64,000 nucleotides of DNA from Chryseobacterium sp. (GTDB taxonomy: Bacteria > Bacteroidota > Bacteroidia > Flavobacteriales > Weeksellaceae). A program made the translations under genes and the position numbers. The stretch is from NCBI RefSeq assembly GCF_019236175.1, contig NZ_JAFAJM010000009.1, positions 1 to 64,000 of the forward strand, in the 5' to 3' direction. This document shows positions 35,030 through 43,610 of the stretch, piece after piece (position 1 is the first letter of the stretch; each line of letters begins with the position of its first letter). Below the pieces are notes generated by a model. The model did no database searches. It had not been told where the DNA came from and worked only from the letters and a program-made list of their open reading frames with translations.

Positions 35030-35659
35030 ATGGAAAGTTTTGGAAAAGATTTATTGAGAAAAATAAAAAGTGTGGCATTACCCGGAGAACATGCTCATGG
35101 AGTATTCTCCCCCCCTTATCGTCCTGTCTTCACCTATGATGAAGTTTTAGCAAAGAATCCCAAATTTGCGGCTGTTAATATTGTACTGTATTTAAAAGAC
35201 AATGAATGGTATTTTCCGCTGATCCAAAGAACTATCAATGAACATGACAGACACAGCGGACAGATTTCATTACCCGGTGGAAAACGCGAAGAGATGGATC
35301 AGGATTTTGCAGAAACCGCCGTTCGGGAAACTTCTGAAGAAATCGGGATTGATAAGCACTATGTAAGAATCATCAGAGAGATGTCTCCCATATACATTCC
35401 ACCGAGTAATTTTTATGTATATCCCTATATTTCGTATACGAAAAAAAATCCTCTTTTCATTCTTCAGCAGAGCGAAGCGGTGGAAACTATTGAATTCCCC
35501 ATTACTTCTTTCTTAAACCTGTCTGACACCCCTGAAATTATGGCTCTTCCCAGCGCAGGCGGCCACGAAGTTCCGGTCATTAATTTTAACGGATATATTA
35601 TCTGGGGCGCTACAGCAATGATATTAAGTGAATTCAGCCAGTTGCTGAAAAAAATGTAA
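35030..35659 (+). CDS. CoA pyrophosphatase-type Nudix hydrolase
   Basis: 209 residues. The Nudix box runs from GG at 83-84 (GGKREEMDQDFAETAVRE) to EEIGI, with the spacing of the NudL group. Just before it, PLIQRTINEHDRHSGQISLP fits the NuCoA signature of enzymes that split CoA and acyl-CoA into phosphopantetheine derivatives and 3',5'-ADP. Its stop is 27 bp before the acyltransferase gene, suggesting an operon. Confidence 0.87.
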   Translation: MESFGKDLLRKIKSVALPGEHAHGVFSPPYRPVFTYDEVLAKNPKFAAVNIVLYLKDNEWYFPLIQRTINEHDRHSGQISLPGGKREEMDQDFAETAVRETSEEIGIDKHYVRIIREMSPIYIPPSNFYVYPYISYTKKNPLFILQQSEAVETIEFPITSFLNLSDTPEIMALPSAGGHEVPVINFNGYIIWGATAMILSEFSQLLKKM

Positions 35660-35686
35660 CTTTGCACTACCGTGTTTAATTGAGAA

Positions 35687-36493
35687 ATGGCGAAGAAAAA
35701 TATATTCACCGATGCATTCGGAACACCTTATTTTTTAAAAAGGTTTATTATTTTTATTTTGGGACTTGTATCCTACAGGCGATTCAATGGCTTTAATAAA
35801 CTGAAAATTACCGGCACAGAACATCTTGTGGACCTGCCGGACTCCAATGTGCTTTTTGTATCGAACCATCAGACTTATTTTGCAGATGTAGCTGCAATGT
35901 ATCATGCTTTTTGTGCTGTAAATAATGGTTATTTAAATACAATCAAAAATCCGATCTATCTGCTTAACCCTAAGATTGACTTCTATTATGTAGCGGCCGA
36001 AGAGACTATGAACAAAGGGATTCTTCCTAAAATTTTTAAGATTGCAGGTGCTGTAACGGTAAAAAGAACCTGGAGAGCAGAAGGAAAAAATGTCAACAGA
36101 ATGGTGGATATGAGTGAAGTTGATAATATTATGAAGGCACTGGATAATGGCTGGGTAGCTACTTTTCCACAAGGTACAACCTCTGCCTTTGCACAAGGAC
36201 GAAGAGGTACTGCCAAGTTGGTGAAAAACCAGCGCCCTATTGTAATCCCTATCAAAATAAACGGCTTCAGAAGAGCATTTGATAAAAAGGGTCTTCGGGT
36301 GAAAGTAACGGGTGTGAAACCTACCATGGAATTCAAAGCACCTCTGGATATCGATTATGATAATGAAAAAGCACCCGAAATTTTATTGAAAATCATGACT
36401 GCTATTGAACAGACTGAAGATTTCAATCTATTACACAGCTATGATGAAGAACTTAAAGCAAAAAAATTAGAACAAAAGGACTCAGATAATTAA
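35687..36493 (+). CDS. PlsC-type lysophospholipid acyltransferase
   Basis: 268 residues. An N-terminal hydrophobic helix (about 16-30), then the acyltransferase motif NHQTYFAD (His61, Asp67: five residues between them rather than the usual four), then a substrate loop FPQGTTSAFAQGRRG in place of the common FPEGTRS. It should acylate lysophosphatidic acid or a related lysolipid at the inner membrane. The variant motifs look like a Bacteroidota subgroup, so the acceptor may not be the standard one. It lies in an operon with the Nudix gene before it and a lipoprotein gene 16 bp after. Confidence 0.85.
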   Translation: MAKKNIFTDAFGTPYFLKRFIIFILGLVSYRRFNGFNKLKITGTEHLVDLPDSNVLFVSNHQTYFADVAAMYHAFCAVNNGYLNTIKNPIYLLNPKIDFYYVAAEETMNKGILPKIFKIAGAVTVKRTWRAEGKNVNRMVDMSEVDNIMKALDNGWVATFPQGTTSAFAQGRRGTAKLVKNQRPIVIPIKINGFRRAFDKKGLRVKVTGVKPTMEFKAPLDIDYDNEKAPEILLKIMTAIEQTEDFNLLHSYDEELKAKKLEQKDSDN

Positions 36494-36509
36494 AGAAAAT
36501 TAAAAAATT

Positions 36510-36947
36510 ATGAACAGAATAATAGGAATCTTATTCGCAATCATAGTATTAGTTTCGTGCAACAGCCAAAAGGTATATTCTGATTTTGATATCAGCTATG
36601 CGAAAAGCGGTGGCTTTGCCCCTGTGTATGAAAACCTGCTTATTAAGGACAATAATGCACACTATTCTTTTGAGGGCCAGGGAAAAAAATATAAACAGGA
36701 TTTTAAAATTTCCGGTGAAGATTTGAAAAAACTGAATCAGGTTCTTTCCCAAAATAACTTCAGAAGAATACAGGAAGATCGTAAAAAACTGTATGATAAT
36801 ATCACCACTTCCATCAACATCAAGAAAGGGCCTAACGAAGGCAGCAAAACAGATGCGAGTATGGTTACTCCGAATTATCAGACCAATTGGAATAACATCC
36901 TTGCGGCTTTTCAGGAGATCATTAATAATAATGTAAAAAAACAATAA
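36510..36947 (+). CDS. Hypothetical lipoprotein
   Basis: 145 residues with signal peptide and lipobox LVSC (Cys16). The mature part is a small mixed alpha/beta domain with many Lys and Asn residues, and the family is not recognised. It lies between the acyltransferase and mpl genes with gaps of 16 and 6 bp, so it is part of the same run. Confidence 0.75.
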   Translation: MNRIIGILFAIIVLVSCNSQKVYSDFDISYAKSGGFAPVYENLLIKDNNAHYSFEGQGKKYKQDFKISGEDLKKLNQVLSQNNFRRIQEDRKKLYDNITTSINIKKGPNEGSKTDASMVTPNYQTNWNNILAAFQEIINNNVKKQ

Positions 36948-36953
36948 ATACAA

Positions 36954-38291
36954 TTGAAAACCCACTTCATTGCAATCGGCGGGAGTGCTATGCATAATCT
37001 TGCTATTGCGTTAAAAGATAAAGGATATCAGGTTACAGGTTCAGATGATGCTATTTTTGAACCTTCAAAATCCAGATTAGAAAATAAAGGAATACTGCCA
37101 CAGGAAATGGGTTGGTTCCCTGAAAAAATCACATCGGATATTGATGCCGTTATTCTCGGAATGCATGCTCATCAGGACAATCCTGAACTGGCAAGAGCAA
37201 AAGAACTGGGTTTAAAGATTTATTCTTATCCGGAATTTCTGTACGAACAGTCAAAAAATAAAACAAGAGTGGTTATTGCCGGATCTCATGGTAAAACCAC
37301 TATTACTTCAATGATTCTTCATGTTCTGAACTTTCATCAGAAAGATGTGGATTTCATGGTGGGTGCACAACTGGAAGGTTTTGACTGTATGGTAAAACTG
37401 ACCCAGGACAATGACTTCATGGTATTGGAAGGGGATGAATACCTGTCCTCTCCTATTGACCTGCGTTCAAAATTCTTATTATACCAGCCGAATATTGCTT
37501 TGATGAGTGGTATTGCATGGGATCATATCAATGTTTTCAAAACTTTTGATGATTATATCGAGCAGTTCAGAAAATTTGTGGCAAGCATTACGGCAGGTGG
37601 GGTTTTAGTCTATAACGAAGAGGATCCTGAAGTTGTAAAAGTAGTGGAAAATGCTGAAAATTATTTCAGAAAAATTCCTTACAAAACTCCTGAATACGAA
37701 ATCAATAACGGAAAGGTGTACTTAAAAACCGAAATGGGAGATGTACCGCTTTCTGTTTTTGGCGCCCACAACCTGTTAAACCTTGAAGGAGCAAGACATA
37801 TCTGTCAGCAGCTGGGAATCATGGATGAAGATTTCTATGAAGCAATTATGAGTTTCAAAGGAGCTTCAAAACGTCTTGAAAAAGTAGAAAGAGAAGATAA
37901 GGGAATTCTTTATAAAGATTTTGCCCATGCACCAAGTAAAGTAAAGGCAGCTGTAAAAGCATTTGTAGAGCAGTTTAAAAATGAAAAGAAACACGGTTTT
38001 CTTGAACTTCATACATATTCGAGTTTAAATCCTGCTTTCCTGGAGCAATACGATCACGCTATGGACGGTCTGGAAGAAGCGGTAGTATTCTATTCCGAAG
38101 ATGCTCTAAAGATCAAAAGAATGGAGCCTATCTCTCCTGAATTTATTAAAGAAAAATTTAAAAATGAAAATCTAAAGGTTTTCACCAATGCTGAAGATCT
38201 TCATTCCTACTGGAACACTTTAAATAAAACAGATGGTGTTTATCTGATGATGAGTTCAGGAAATTTCGGAGGACTGGATCTGACGAAATAA
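36954..38291 (+). CDS. mpl: UDP-N-acetylmuramate:tripeptide ligase Mpl
   Basis: 445 residues. A Mur-ligase N-domain (FIAIGGSAMHNLAIALKDKG), then the ATP-binding P-loop GSHGKTTITSM, then DEYLSSPIDLRSKF, and a C-terminal domain with FAHAPSKVKAAVKAF. Mpl joins recycled murein tripeptide to UDP-MurNAc in the cytoplasm, saving peptidoglycan parts. The start is a TTG at 36954, because the fold's first strand begins right there and no ATG lies upstream in frame; the ATG at residue 13 would cut the nucleotide-binding loop. Confidence 0.9.
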   Translation: MKTHFIAIGGSAMHNLAIALKDKGYQVTGSDDAIFEPSKSRLENKGILPQEMGWFPEKITSDIDAVILGMHAHQDNPELARAKELGLKIYSYPEFLYEQSKNKTRVVIAGSHGKTTITSMILHVLNFHQKDVDFMVGAQLEGFDCMVKLTQDNDFMVLEGDEYLSSPIDLRSKFLLYQPNIALMSGIAWDHINVFKTFDDYIEQFRKFVASITAGGVLVYNEEDPEVVKVVENAENYFRKIPYKTPEYEINNGKVYLKTEMGDVPLSVFGAHNLLNLEGARHICQQLGIMDEDFYEAIMSFKGASKRLEKVEREDKGILYKDFAHAPSKVKAAVKAFVEQFKNEKKHGFLELHTYSSLNPAFLEQYDHAMDGLEEAVVFYSEDALKIKRMEPISPEFIKEKFKNENLKVFTNAEDLHSYWNTLNKTDGVYLMMSSGNFGGLDLTK

Positions 38292-38343
38292 GTTTGATTT
38301 GAGAATTTGAATATCAATAATCTTTCAAATTTCTGTATAAAAT

Positions 38344-38373
38344 AAAATTCCTTTCAGCTTTGAAAGGAATTTT
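38344..38373. terminator. Bidirectional terminator
   Basis: Stem AAAATTCCTTTCA / TGAAAGGAATTTT with loop GCTT between the converging mpl and lipoprotein genes. Confidence 0.9.
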
Positions 38374-38377
38374 GTTT

Positions 38378-38818
38378 TTATTTAATTCTGACCAGATAAG
38401 ACTTGGAAACATCCATGATACCATCCTTATCAATATCTGAATGATATTCCAGAACCATATTGATACGGTTTAAAACTGAAACAACCGCATTCTGCTCAGT
38501 ACCCTCCTCATTAAACATGATCTTTTTTGTTTTGGGGTCATAAATATATTTTGTAATTCTACTTGCTTTAGGGACACATCCGGTATTTGTTATCATATGA
38601 TTTATGGTAATCAGATCATATTGCCTGAACTCGTAGGTATCTTGTGTGGTACATCCTGTCGGCACATAAGTAGAAGTTTCATTTAATGAAGATGAGTACG
38701 CTGTTGATTTTTCATGCTTCCAGGTTCCGATAATTTCCGGTTCAGGTTCCGGTTCATTATTATTGCTACATGAAGCTATTACTGAAAATACAGCAAGCGA
38801 TAGATATCGTTTTTTCAT
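38378..38818 (-). CDS. Lipocalin-like lipoprotein (copy 1)
   Basis: 146 residues with signal peptide and lipobox IASC (Cys16), then a Glu/Pro linker (NNNEPEPEPEI), then a lipocalin-like barrel starting IIGTWKHEKS and ending in DKDGIMDVSKSYLVRIK. It is a paralogue of the lipoprotein encoded at 39113-39559: both have IxGxW at the barrel start, a Cys pair (PTGCTTQD, NTGCVPK), and DxDGIxDVxKxYLxRI at the end. The role is unknown. It appears to be half of a tandem duplication. Confidence 0.8.
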   Translation of the reverse strand: MKKRYLSLAVFSVIASCSNNNEPEPEPEIIGTWKHEKSTAYSSSLNETSTYVPTGCTTQDTYEFRQYDLITINHMITNTGCVPKASRITKYIYDPKTKKIMFNEEGTEQNAVVSVLNRINMVLEYHSDIDKDGIMDVSKSYLVRIK

Positions 38819-38992
38819 GGTTAAGTTAAATGGTTATTTAAGCCTGTAAGATAATCATATTTTGCAGGCTTTCACTTATGCCAAAAAGAAATTCCCTTTA
38901 TCTAAGCTTCTTTTATTGTACTCCTCTATAATATCTTGCTATCACAGCATTCATTCCGTCCCCCTCTCTGTCTTCAGAATTACCCTCAGTCA

Positions 38993-39119
38993 TTAATTTT
39001 TCGGGATTTCATTCGTAAAAAGTTCGTTGTACTTATGAATGCAATGGCCTGTCCGTATTCCAAAAAAAATCTGCGCTTTACTGATTCTTGGCAGTATTAC
39101 GCAATCTCTTCATCAGTTT
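38993..39119 (-). pseudogene. Remnant of a flavin oxidoreductase gene (3' end)
   Basis: About 127 bp that align without large gaps, at roughly 75% identity by eye, to the 3' end of the oxidoreductase gene at 39609-40670 (the part near 39636-39762). Shared blocks include TTGTACTTATGAATG/CTGTACTTATGAATG, TTGGCAG and CAGTTTATTCT. Read on the minus strand it gives NKLMKRLRNTAKNQ-stop, against NKLTNGLRKAAKTQQ in the intact protein, and then shifts frame. It lies between the two lipocalin-like genes, as expected if an oxidoreductase-lipoprotein pair was duplicated in tandem and one oxidoreductase copy was then lost. It touches the stop of lipoprotein copy 2. Confidence 0.8.
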
Positions 39120-39559
39120 ATTCTTTTTAAATATCTTTTAACAACATCCGGAATTCCGTCTCCGTCAGTATCATTGGTATGGTCTTCCATCACCATATCC
39201 GTTGAAGTCAGTTTCGAAATAGTGTAAGGATAATCTTCTTCTCCTTCATACCAGAATTTTTTAGTCATGGCATTATAGGTATATTTTCTGGTAACTACAT
39301 CCGTTTGTTCACAAATGTTATTCACCGGTTCAAAAATAGTGGAAGTCATATCCTTCAGTCTGAATTCGTGAATACTTTTCTTCTCACATTCTGATGGATT
39401 ATATACTTTCGTCTCTTTATTTTTGGACATATACTGCTCAGCCTTATCCAGAGACCATTTTCCTGTAATTGAAGCATCACTTGTCTGGGTTTCATCATCA
39501 GTACTGCTGCTGCATGCTACGATTGAAACTAAGGCGAATGGTAGAAATAATTTTTTCAT
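39113..39559 (-). CDS. Lipocalin-like lipoprotein (copy 2)
   Basis: 148 residues from ATG 39559, with signal peptide and lipobox IVAC. An Asp/Thr/Ser linker is followed by the barrel, starting ITGKWSLDKAEQY, with Cys in NPSECEKKS and NNICEQT, and ending DTDGDGIPDVVKRYLKRIN. Paralogue of the gene at 38378-38818. The frame is open to 39631, but the extra 24 residues lack signal-peptide character and overlap the oxidoreductase end. It follows that gene after 49 bp. The stop codon falls at the junction with the decayed oxidoreductase copy. Confidence 0.8.
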   Translation of the reverse strand: MKKLFLPFALVSIVACSSSTDDETQTSDASITGKWSLDKAEQYMSKNKETKVYNPSECEKKSIHEFRLKDMTSTIFEPVNNICEQTDVVTRKYTYNAMTKKFWYEGEEDYPYTISKLTSTDMVMEDHTNDTDGDGIPDVVKRYLKRIN

Positions 39560-39608
39560 GATTATATTTAAAGTTGTTATAAAGGCTGCAAAAATAAGAG
39601 AATATTTT

Positions 39609-40670
39609 CTAAAGAGCATTTGCTTCAGCAATGAGATTTTTCAGGATTTCTGTCGTAGAAAATTCACTGTACTTATGAATGGACTGGCCTATCCATATTC
39701 CCACAAAATCTATATTTTGCTGAGTCTTGGCAGCCTTGCGCAATCCGTTCGTCAGTTTATTCTGATAAGGATAAGGCAGAATATATTCAGAATCCTCAAC
39801 GATCTGAATATATTTATTTTGAATACCTCTTGCATATCTACCGGAAAAACTCTTGGTTAAAATAAGGTCTTCTTCTTTCACCTTTTTTATCCTTTCCTTT
39901 TCAAAAGGCAGCAAGGCACTTTCCTGAGAAGCCAGTAAAAGAGTGCCGACCTGAAAAGCCTGCGCTCCCAGATCCTTCACCGCCTGCAGAGTTTTCGCAT
40001 TATAAATTCCACCTCCATAGATCAGAGGAATCTTTACGTGGTCATAGACTTGGGATAATAAGGAAAGTCCTCCGGTCTGCGGAACATGATCCGGATCAAA
40101 AGTTCCTCTGTGTCCACCCGCCTCAGTTCCCTGTACACAAATAATATCAATCCCTGATTTTTCTAATAGTAAAGCCTCTTTGAGAGAAGTACAGGTACCT
40201 ATAAGTGTGACTCCGTTTTCTTTTAACTGATGAATACTTTTCTCATCAAGATTTCCAAAGGTAAAACTTACAATCTTGCAGTTTTCTTCTATGATCGCTT
40301 CTACCTGCTCATGATAGCTCCTCACCTTCAGGTTTTCAAAATCAGGAAAGCTCGCTTCAAGATTATTTTCTCCGGCTAATTGCTCCAGAAACCTCTTGGT
40401 CTTAACAAATTTTTCTTTTAAGTCTTCCGTTACAGCAGGTATATCATGAGCAAAAATATTGACTGCAAAAGGTTTATCAGTCAATTTCTTTGTTTCCCTG
40501 ATCAGTTTAACGGATTCATCCGCTGAAAGATCTGCTAATGCCAGTGACCCCAGACAATCCGCTTTTGCAGCAGCAATTGTCATCTGCACCGTACTTACTC
40601 CAAACATCGGAGCCTGAATAACGGGATATTTCATCCCGAACTTTTTACTGATTGTATCCGGCCAAAGCAT
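39609..40670 (-). CDS. Nitronate monooxygenase-like flavin oxidoreductase
   Basis: 353 residues, a TIM-barrel FMN enzyme: KYPVIQAPMFGVSTVQMTIA at the N-terminus, VQGTEAGGHRG and IPLIYGGGI for FMN and phosphate binding, AFQVGTLLLAS further on. Members oxidise alkyl nitronates or reduce quinones; the exact substrate cannot be told from sequence. The stop lies 49 bp before lipocalin-like copy 2. A decayed copy of its 3' end lies 0.5 kb away. Confidence 0.88.
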   Translation of the reverse strand: MLWPDTISKKFGMKYPVIQAPMFGVSTVQMTIAAAKADCLGSLALADLSADESVKLIRETKKLTDKPFAVNIFAHDIPAVTEDLKEKFVKTKRFLEQLAGENNLEASFPDFENLKVRSYHEQVEAIIEENCKIVSFTFGNLDEKSIHQLKENGVTLIGTCTSLKEALLLEKSGIDIICVQGTEAGGHRGTFDPDHVPQTGGLSLLSQVYDHVKIPLIYGGGIYNAKTLQAVKDLGAQAFQVGTLLLASQESALLPFEKERIKKVKEEDLILTKSFSGRYARGIQNKYIQIVEDSEYILPYPYQNKLTNGLRKAAKTQQNIDFVGIWIGQSIHKYSEFSTTEILKNLIAEANAL

Positions 40671-40760
40671 AAGAAAGTATTTTAATTAAAAAGGTACAAA
40701 AAATAAGAATACCTCACTTTCAACGGAATATGACATTCCTCAGTCCGAATAAAATAGAAA

Positions 40761-40821
40761 TCCCGCAGATCTCACGAGTTTCATAAATTTAAAATCTATG
40801 TGATCTGTGAAATCTGCGGGA
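40761..40821. repeat. Long-hairpin intergenic repeat
   Basis: TCCCGCAGAT at 40761 pairs with ATCTGCGGGA ending near 40821, across about 40 nt. The wording TGATCTGTGAAATCTGCGGG is, from memory, a very common intergenic hairpin element in Bacteroidota. It lies between two same-strand genes and may work as a terminator of the aldo/keto reductase gene. Confidence 0.6.
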
Positions 40822-40840
40822 GATATAGTATTGATTTAGT

Positions 40841-41716
40841 TTAAATATCCGCTACAGCATTTAGCATTTTCTCTTCCCATTCCGGGTCTTTCGGATCAAA
40901 GAATAATCTTTTTCCTGTATCTAAAGACCGGACAACATTCATTTCATCTTCTGTCAGTGTAAAATCAAATACATTAAAGTTTTCTTCAATTCTTGACGGA
41001 GTTACAGATTTTGGAATTACCACAAACCCTTCCTGTAAATGCCATCTCAAAATCACCTGTGCCACTGTTTTCCCATATTTCTCAGCAATTCCTTTTAAAT
41101 CAGGATTACTTAAAAGATTTGCATTTCCGTTTCCAAGCGGACTCCATGGCTGAGTGACGATATTGTTTTCTCTGTCATAAACCTGTAATTCTTTTTGCTG
41201 GAAAACAGGATGCAGTTCAATCTGGTTAATGACCGGAAGAACTGCTGAATTAGCTTTTAATTCTTCAAGCTTTTCAACCGTAAAGTTACAAACTCCGATT
41301 GCTTTAATCTTTCCTTCCCCATACAGTTCTTCTAAAGCCGTCCAGGTTCCCAAAAAGTCACCATAAGGCCAATGAATAAGATACATATCCAAATAATCCA
41401 TCTGTAATCTATCTAATGTCCTCCGGAATGCCTTTTTTGCTTTTTCATACCCATGATCCTGAACCCAAACTTTTGAAGTAATGAACAATTCATCTCTATT
41501 TACTCCGCTGTTTTTTACTGCAGCGCCTACAGCAGTTTCATTTTGGTAAATAGCAGCCGTATCAATCATTCTATAGCCTGTTTCAATTGCTTTGATTACA
41601 GCATTTTCACATTCTTTCAGATCTTCCATCTGCCATACTCCAAATCCTAAAGCCGGGATATCCACTCCGTTATTTAAAGTCACTACAGGTTGTCCTGTAT
41701 AGATTTTCTTTTGCAT
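40841..41716 (-). CDS. Aldo/keto reductase (AKR5-like)
   Basis: 291 residues, an NADPH-dependent TIM-barrel oxidoreductase. The catalytic tetrad is visible: Asp52, Tyr57, Lys82 and His115 (DTAAIY, TSKVW, LIHWP). The C-terminal NADPH site VIPKSVTPSRIEEN is intact. Its likeness to 2,5-diketo-gluconate or methylglyoxal reductases suggests detoxification of small aldehydes and ketones. Single gene. The upstream 513-bp gap holds repeats. Confidence 0.92.
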   Translation of the reverse strand: MQKKIYTGQPVVTLNNGVDIPALGFGVWQMEDLKECENAVIKAIETGYRMIDTAAIYQNETAVGAAVKNSGVNRDELFITSKVWVQDHGYEKAKKAFRRTLDRLQMDYLDMYLIHWPYGDFLGTWTALEELYGEGKIKAIGVCNFTVEKLEELKANSAVLPVINQIELHPVFQQKELQVYDRENNIVTQPWSPLGNGNANLLSNPDLKGIAEKYGKTVAQVILRWHLQEGFVVIPKSVTPSRIEENFNVFDFTLTEDEMNVVRSLDTGKRLFFDPKDPEWEEKMLNAVADI

Positions 41717-42229
41717 AGTTCTTTATTTTAGTTATTAATATAAAGTGATTAAACAAATTTGCAACAAAAAATCGGAATCTATACTTAGCAATTTTACTGT
41801 TTATGTTAAAAAAATGTTATTTAATGAATGTTTGCAGTGATGTTGGGAAATCGCAAAGTCACGAGGATTTGATCTGCAGTACAATTGAATACCGATTATT
41901 GCAATGCACGAAAAAATGATGTACGCATAACTTTTTACGCTTAAAATCTATGTTCCTATGGGGTAAAAATCATTAAACCACATAGGAACATAGCCTTTTG
42001 AGTTATATTGATTATTCGTGAATTCGTGGCAAAAAACAAGAGTGTTGTACTGCCGAAAATCTTCAATTTTCATGCATCTTAAAAGCAATATATTATTTAA
42101 AATTCTTTGCCTTTTTGCGATTTCCAACCAAAAAACCATTTATGATTCCATTAATGGCCGGATTTAGGTTACTATTTTTCTTATTTTTGTGAAAATGATG
42201 ATTCTCAGATTATTCATATAAGCCTGTAA
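41717..42229. other. Gene-free region with intergenic repeats
   Basis: 513 bp. It holds the 41948-41993 hairpin and a phrase ATTCGTGAATTCGTGGCAAA (near 42014-42033) that resembles a common Flavobacteriia intergenic word also seen near 56409. The small open frames here are not gene-like. A GNAT gene follows. Confidence 0.5.
41948..41993. repeat. Long-hairpin intergenic repeat
   Basis: Perfect 13-bp arms CTATGTTCCTATG (41948-41960) and CATAGGAACATAG (41981-41993) around a 20-base loop. It is not next to a gene end, so it is more likely a dispersed repeat than a simple terminator. Confidence 0.65.
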
Positions 42230-42697
42230 ATGGAACAATATACTTTTAATAAAATCGACAAAGATTCGGAGCCCCCTTATGGATTGCTTTTATTAGCAGA
42301 TGAAACCACTGAAGCTATTGATCAATACATTTTCAAATGCGATATCTATATCTTACAGAATGGAACAGAAAATATTGCCGTTATGGCCTTATATCAAAAC
42401 AATGATACGGAACTTGAGATTAAAAATATTGCAGTCATTGAAGGGTACAGAAGCAAAGGAATCGGAAGTATTTTAATAAAAAAAGCGAAGGAAATAGCCC
42501 TTGGCAACCATTATAAAGTTCTCAGTGTAGGAACTTCAGATACCGGATTTCAACAAATCAGGTTTTATGAGAAAAACGGTTTCAACAAAACAGGGATACG
42601 TAAAGATTTCTTTATGGAAAATTACCCATCCCCGATTTATGAAAACGGATTGCAGATGCGAGATATGATTCTACTTACCCATCATCTTACGAAATAA
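42230..42697 (+). CDS. GNAT-family N-acetyltransferase
   Basis: 155 residues with the acetyl-CoA loop YRSKGIGSILIKKAKEIA (R-x-x-G-x-G) after the beta-4 strand ELEIKNIAVI, and FYEKNGFNKTGIRKDFF near the C-terminus. The substrate is unknown. It converges with, and overlaps by 27 bp, the end of the LysR regulator gene. Confidence 0.88.
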   Translation: MEQYTFNKIDKDSEPPYGLLLLADETTEAIDQYIFKCDIYILQNGTENIAVMALYQNNDTELEIKNIAVIEGYRSKGIGSILIKKAKEIALGNHYKVLSVGTSDTGFQQIRFYEKNGFNKTGIRKDFFMENYPSPIYENGLQMRDMILLTHHLTK

Positions 42698-43570
42698 ACC
42701 TTTAATATGTTCTATTTCCGTTTGATAATTGGTTTTCTTTCTGCATCCGAAATACAACGTATTTTCCAGCTTTTTCTTTCCTTCCCAGATCAGCTTAATT
42801 TCTCCGCTTTCGATTTCATTTTTGCATAAGAAATCAGGGACCACAGCCAATCCTGTTCCTCCTTTCAGACAACGGATAATTGAATTAAGATTAGGAACAA
42901 TATAATTTGGACGAAAATTCGGTTTGTGACCAAAGTTTAAAGTCCAGTATTGGAAAAGATGTTCCATATCTCCGGTGGTTCCGTACCATTTTTCATTCTT
43001 CAGCCACGCTTCGATCTGTTCTATATCTTTTGTTTTCAATATTTTTTTGAACGCTCCTGTATCTACATCCTTTCCTCCTACCAGAACAATTTGTTCAGAA
43101 GAAAACGCTTCATGTTCAATATTGGGTGAAGATCCTTTTTTAGGAGTAATGATAAGATCCAGAATTCCTTTGTCCAGCTGATCCAGCATTTCCGGGTATT
43201 CTCCAAAACTGATGATCAGATTGAAAGGCAATGAAGAAACATACTGCTCCAATGTCGTTTGAAAAGTTTCAAAGCACATTCCCACACTAATGGTTGGTGT
43301 ATGTTTCTCTGTAGATTTCTGGAAATTTTTCTCCACATCCTCCAGTTTCGTAAGAGGTTCTGCAACGGCATTAAATAATACCTTACCCCTTTCCGTCGGA
43401 ATCATCTTTCTACCGGTCCTGTCAAACAGTTTATACCCTACATAAGCTTCCAGTGAGCTTAAATGCAGACTCACCCCTGGTTGTGAGATAAATAATGCAT
43501 CAGCAGCACCTGTTAATGTCCCGGTTTTATAGATCGCCTTAAAAGTACGATACCATTCTAAATTAACCAT
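42671..43570 (-). CDS. LysR-family transcriptional regulator
   Basis: 299 residues. An N-terminal winged helix (TGTLTGAADALFISQPGVSL, then LEAYVGYKLFDR) and a C-terminal periplasmic-binding-like effector domain (about 90-295). LysR regulators usually act on a gene next to them; here the neighbours are a metallophosphoesterase upstream on the same strand and a converging GNAT gene. The redox cluster starting at 44643 is a possible target, but this is only suggested by distance. Confidence 0.92.
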   Translation of the reverse strand: MVNLEWYRTFKAIYKTGTLTGAADALFISQPGVSLHLSSLEAYVGYKLFDRTGRKMIPTERGKVLFNAVAEPLTKLEDVEKNFQKSTEKHTPTISVGMCFETFQTTLEQYVSSLPFNLIISFGEYPEMLDQLDKGILDLIITPKKGSSPNIEHEAFSSEQIVLVGGKDVDTGAFKKILKTKDIEQIEAWLKNEKWYGTTGDMEHLFQYWTLNFGHKPNFRPNYIVPNLNSIIRCLKGGTGLAVVPDFLCKNEIESGEIKLIWEGKKKLENTLYFGCRKKTNYQTEIEHIKGLFRKMMGK

Positions 43571-43610
43571 GCCTTAATTATTAATATTATAATGTAAAAT
43601 TACAAAATAA

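Noticed and set aside
38936..39227. Plus-strand open frames between the lipocalin-like genes
   Set aside because: They fall on the decayed oxidoreductase remnant and the lipoprotein's antisense strand; the plus-strand similarity is a shadow of the minus-strand gene.
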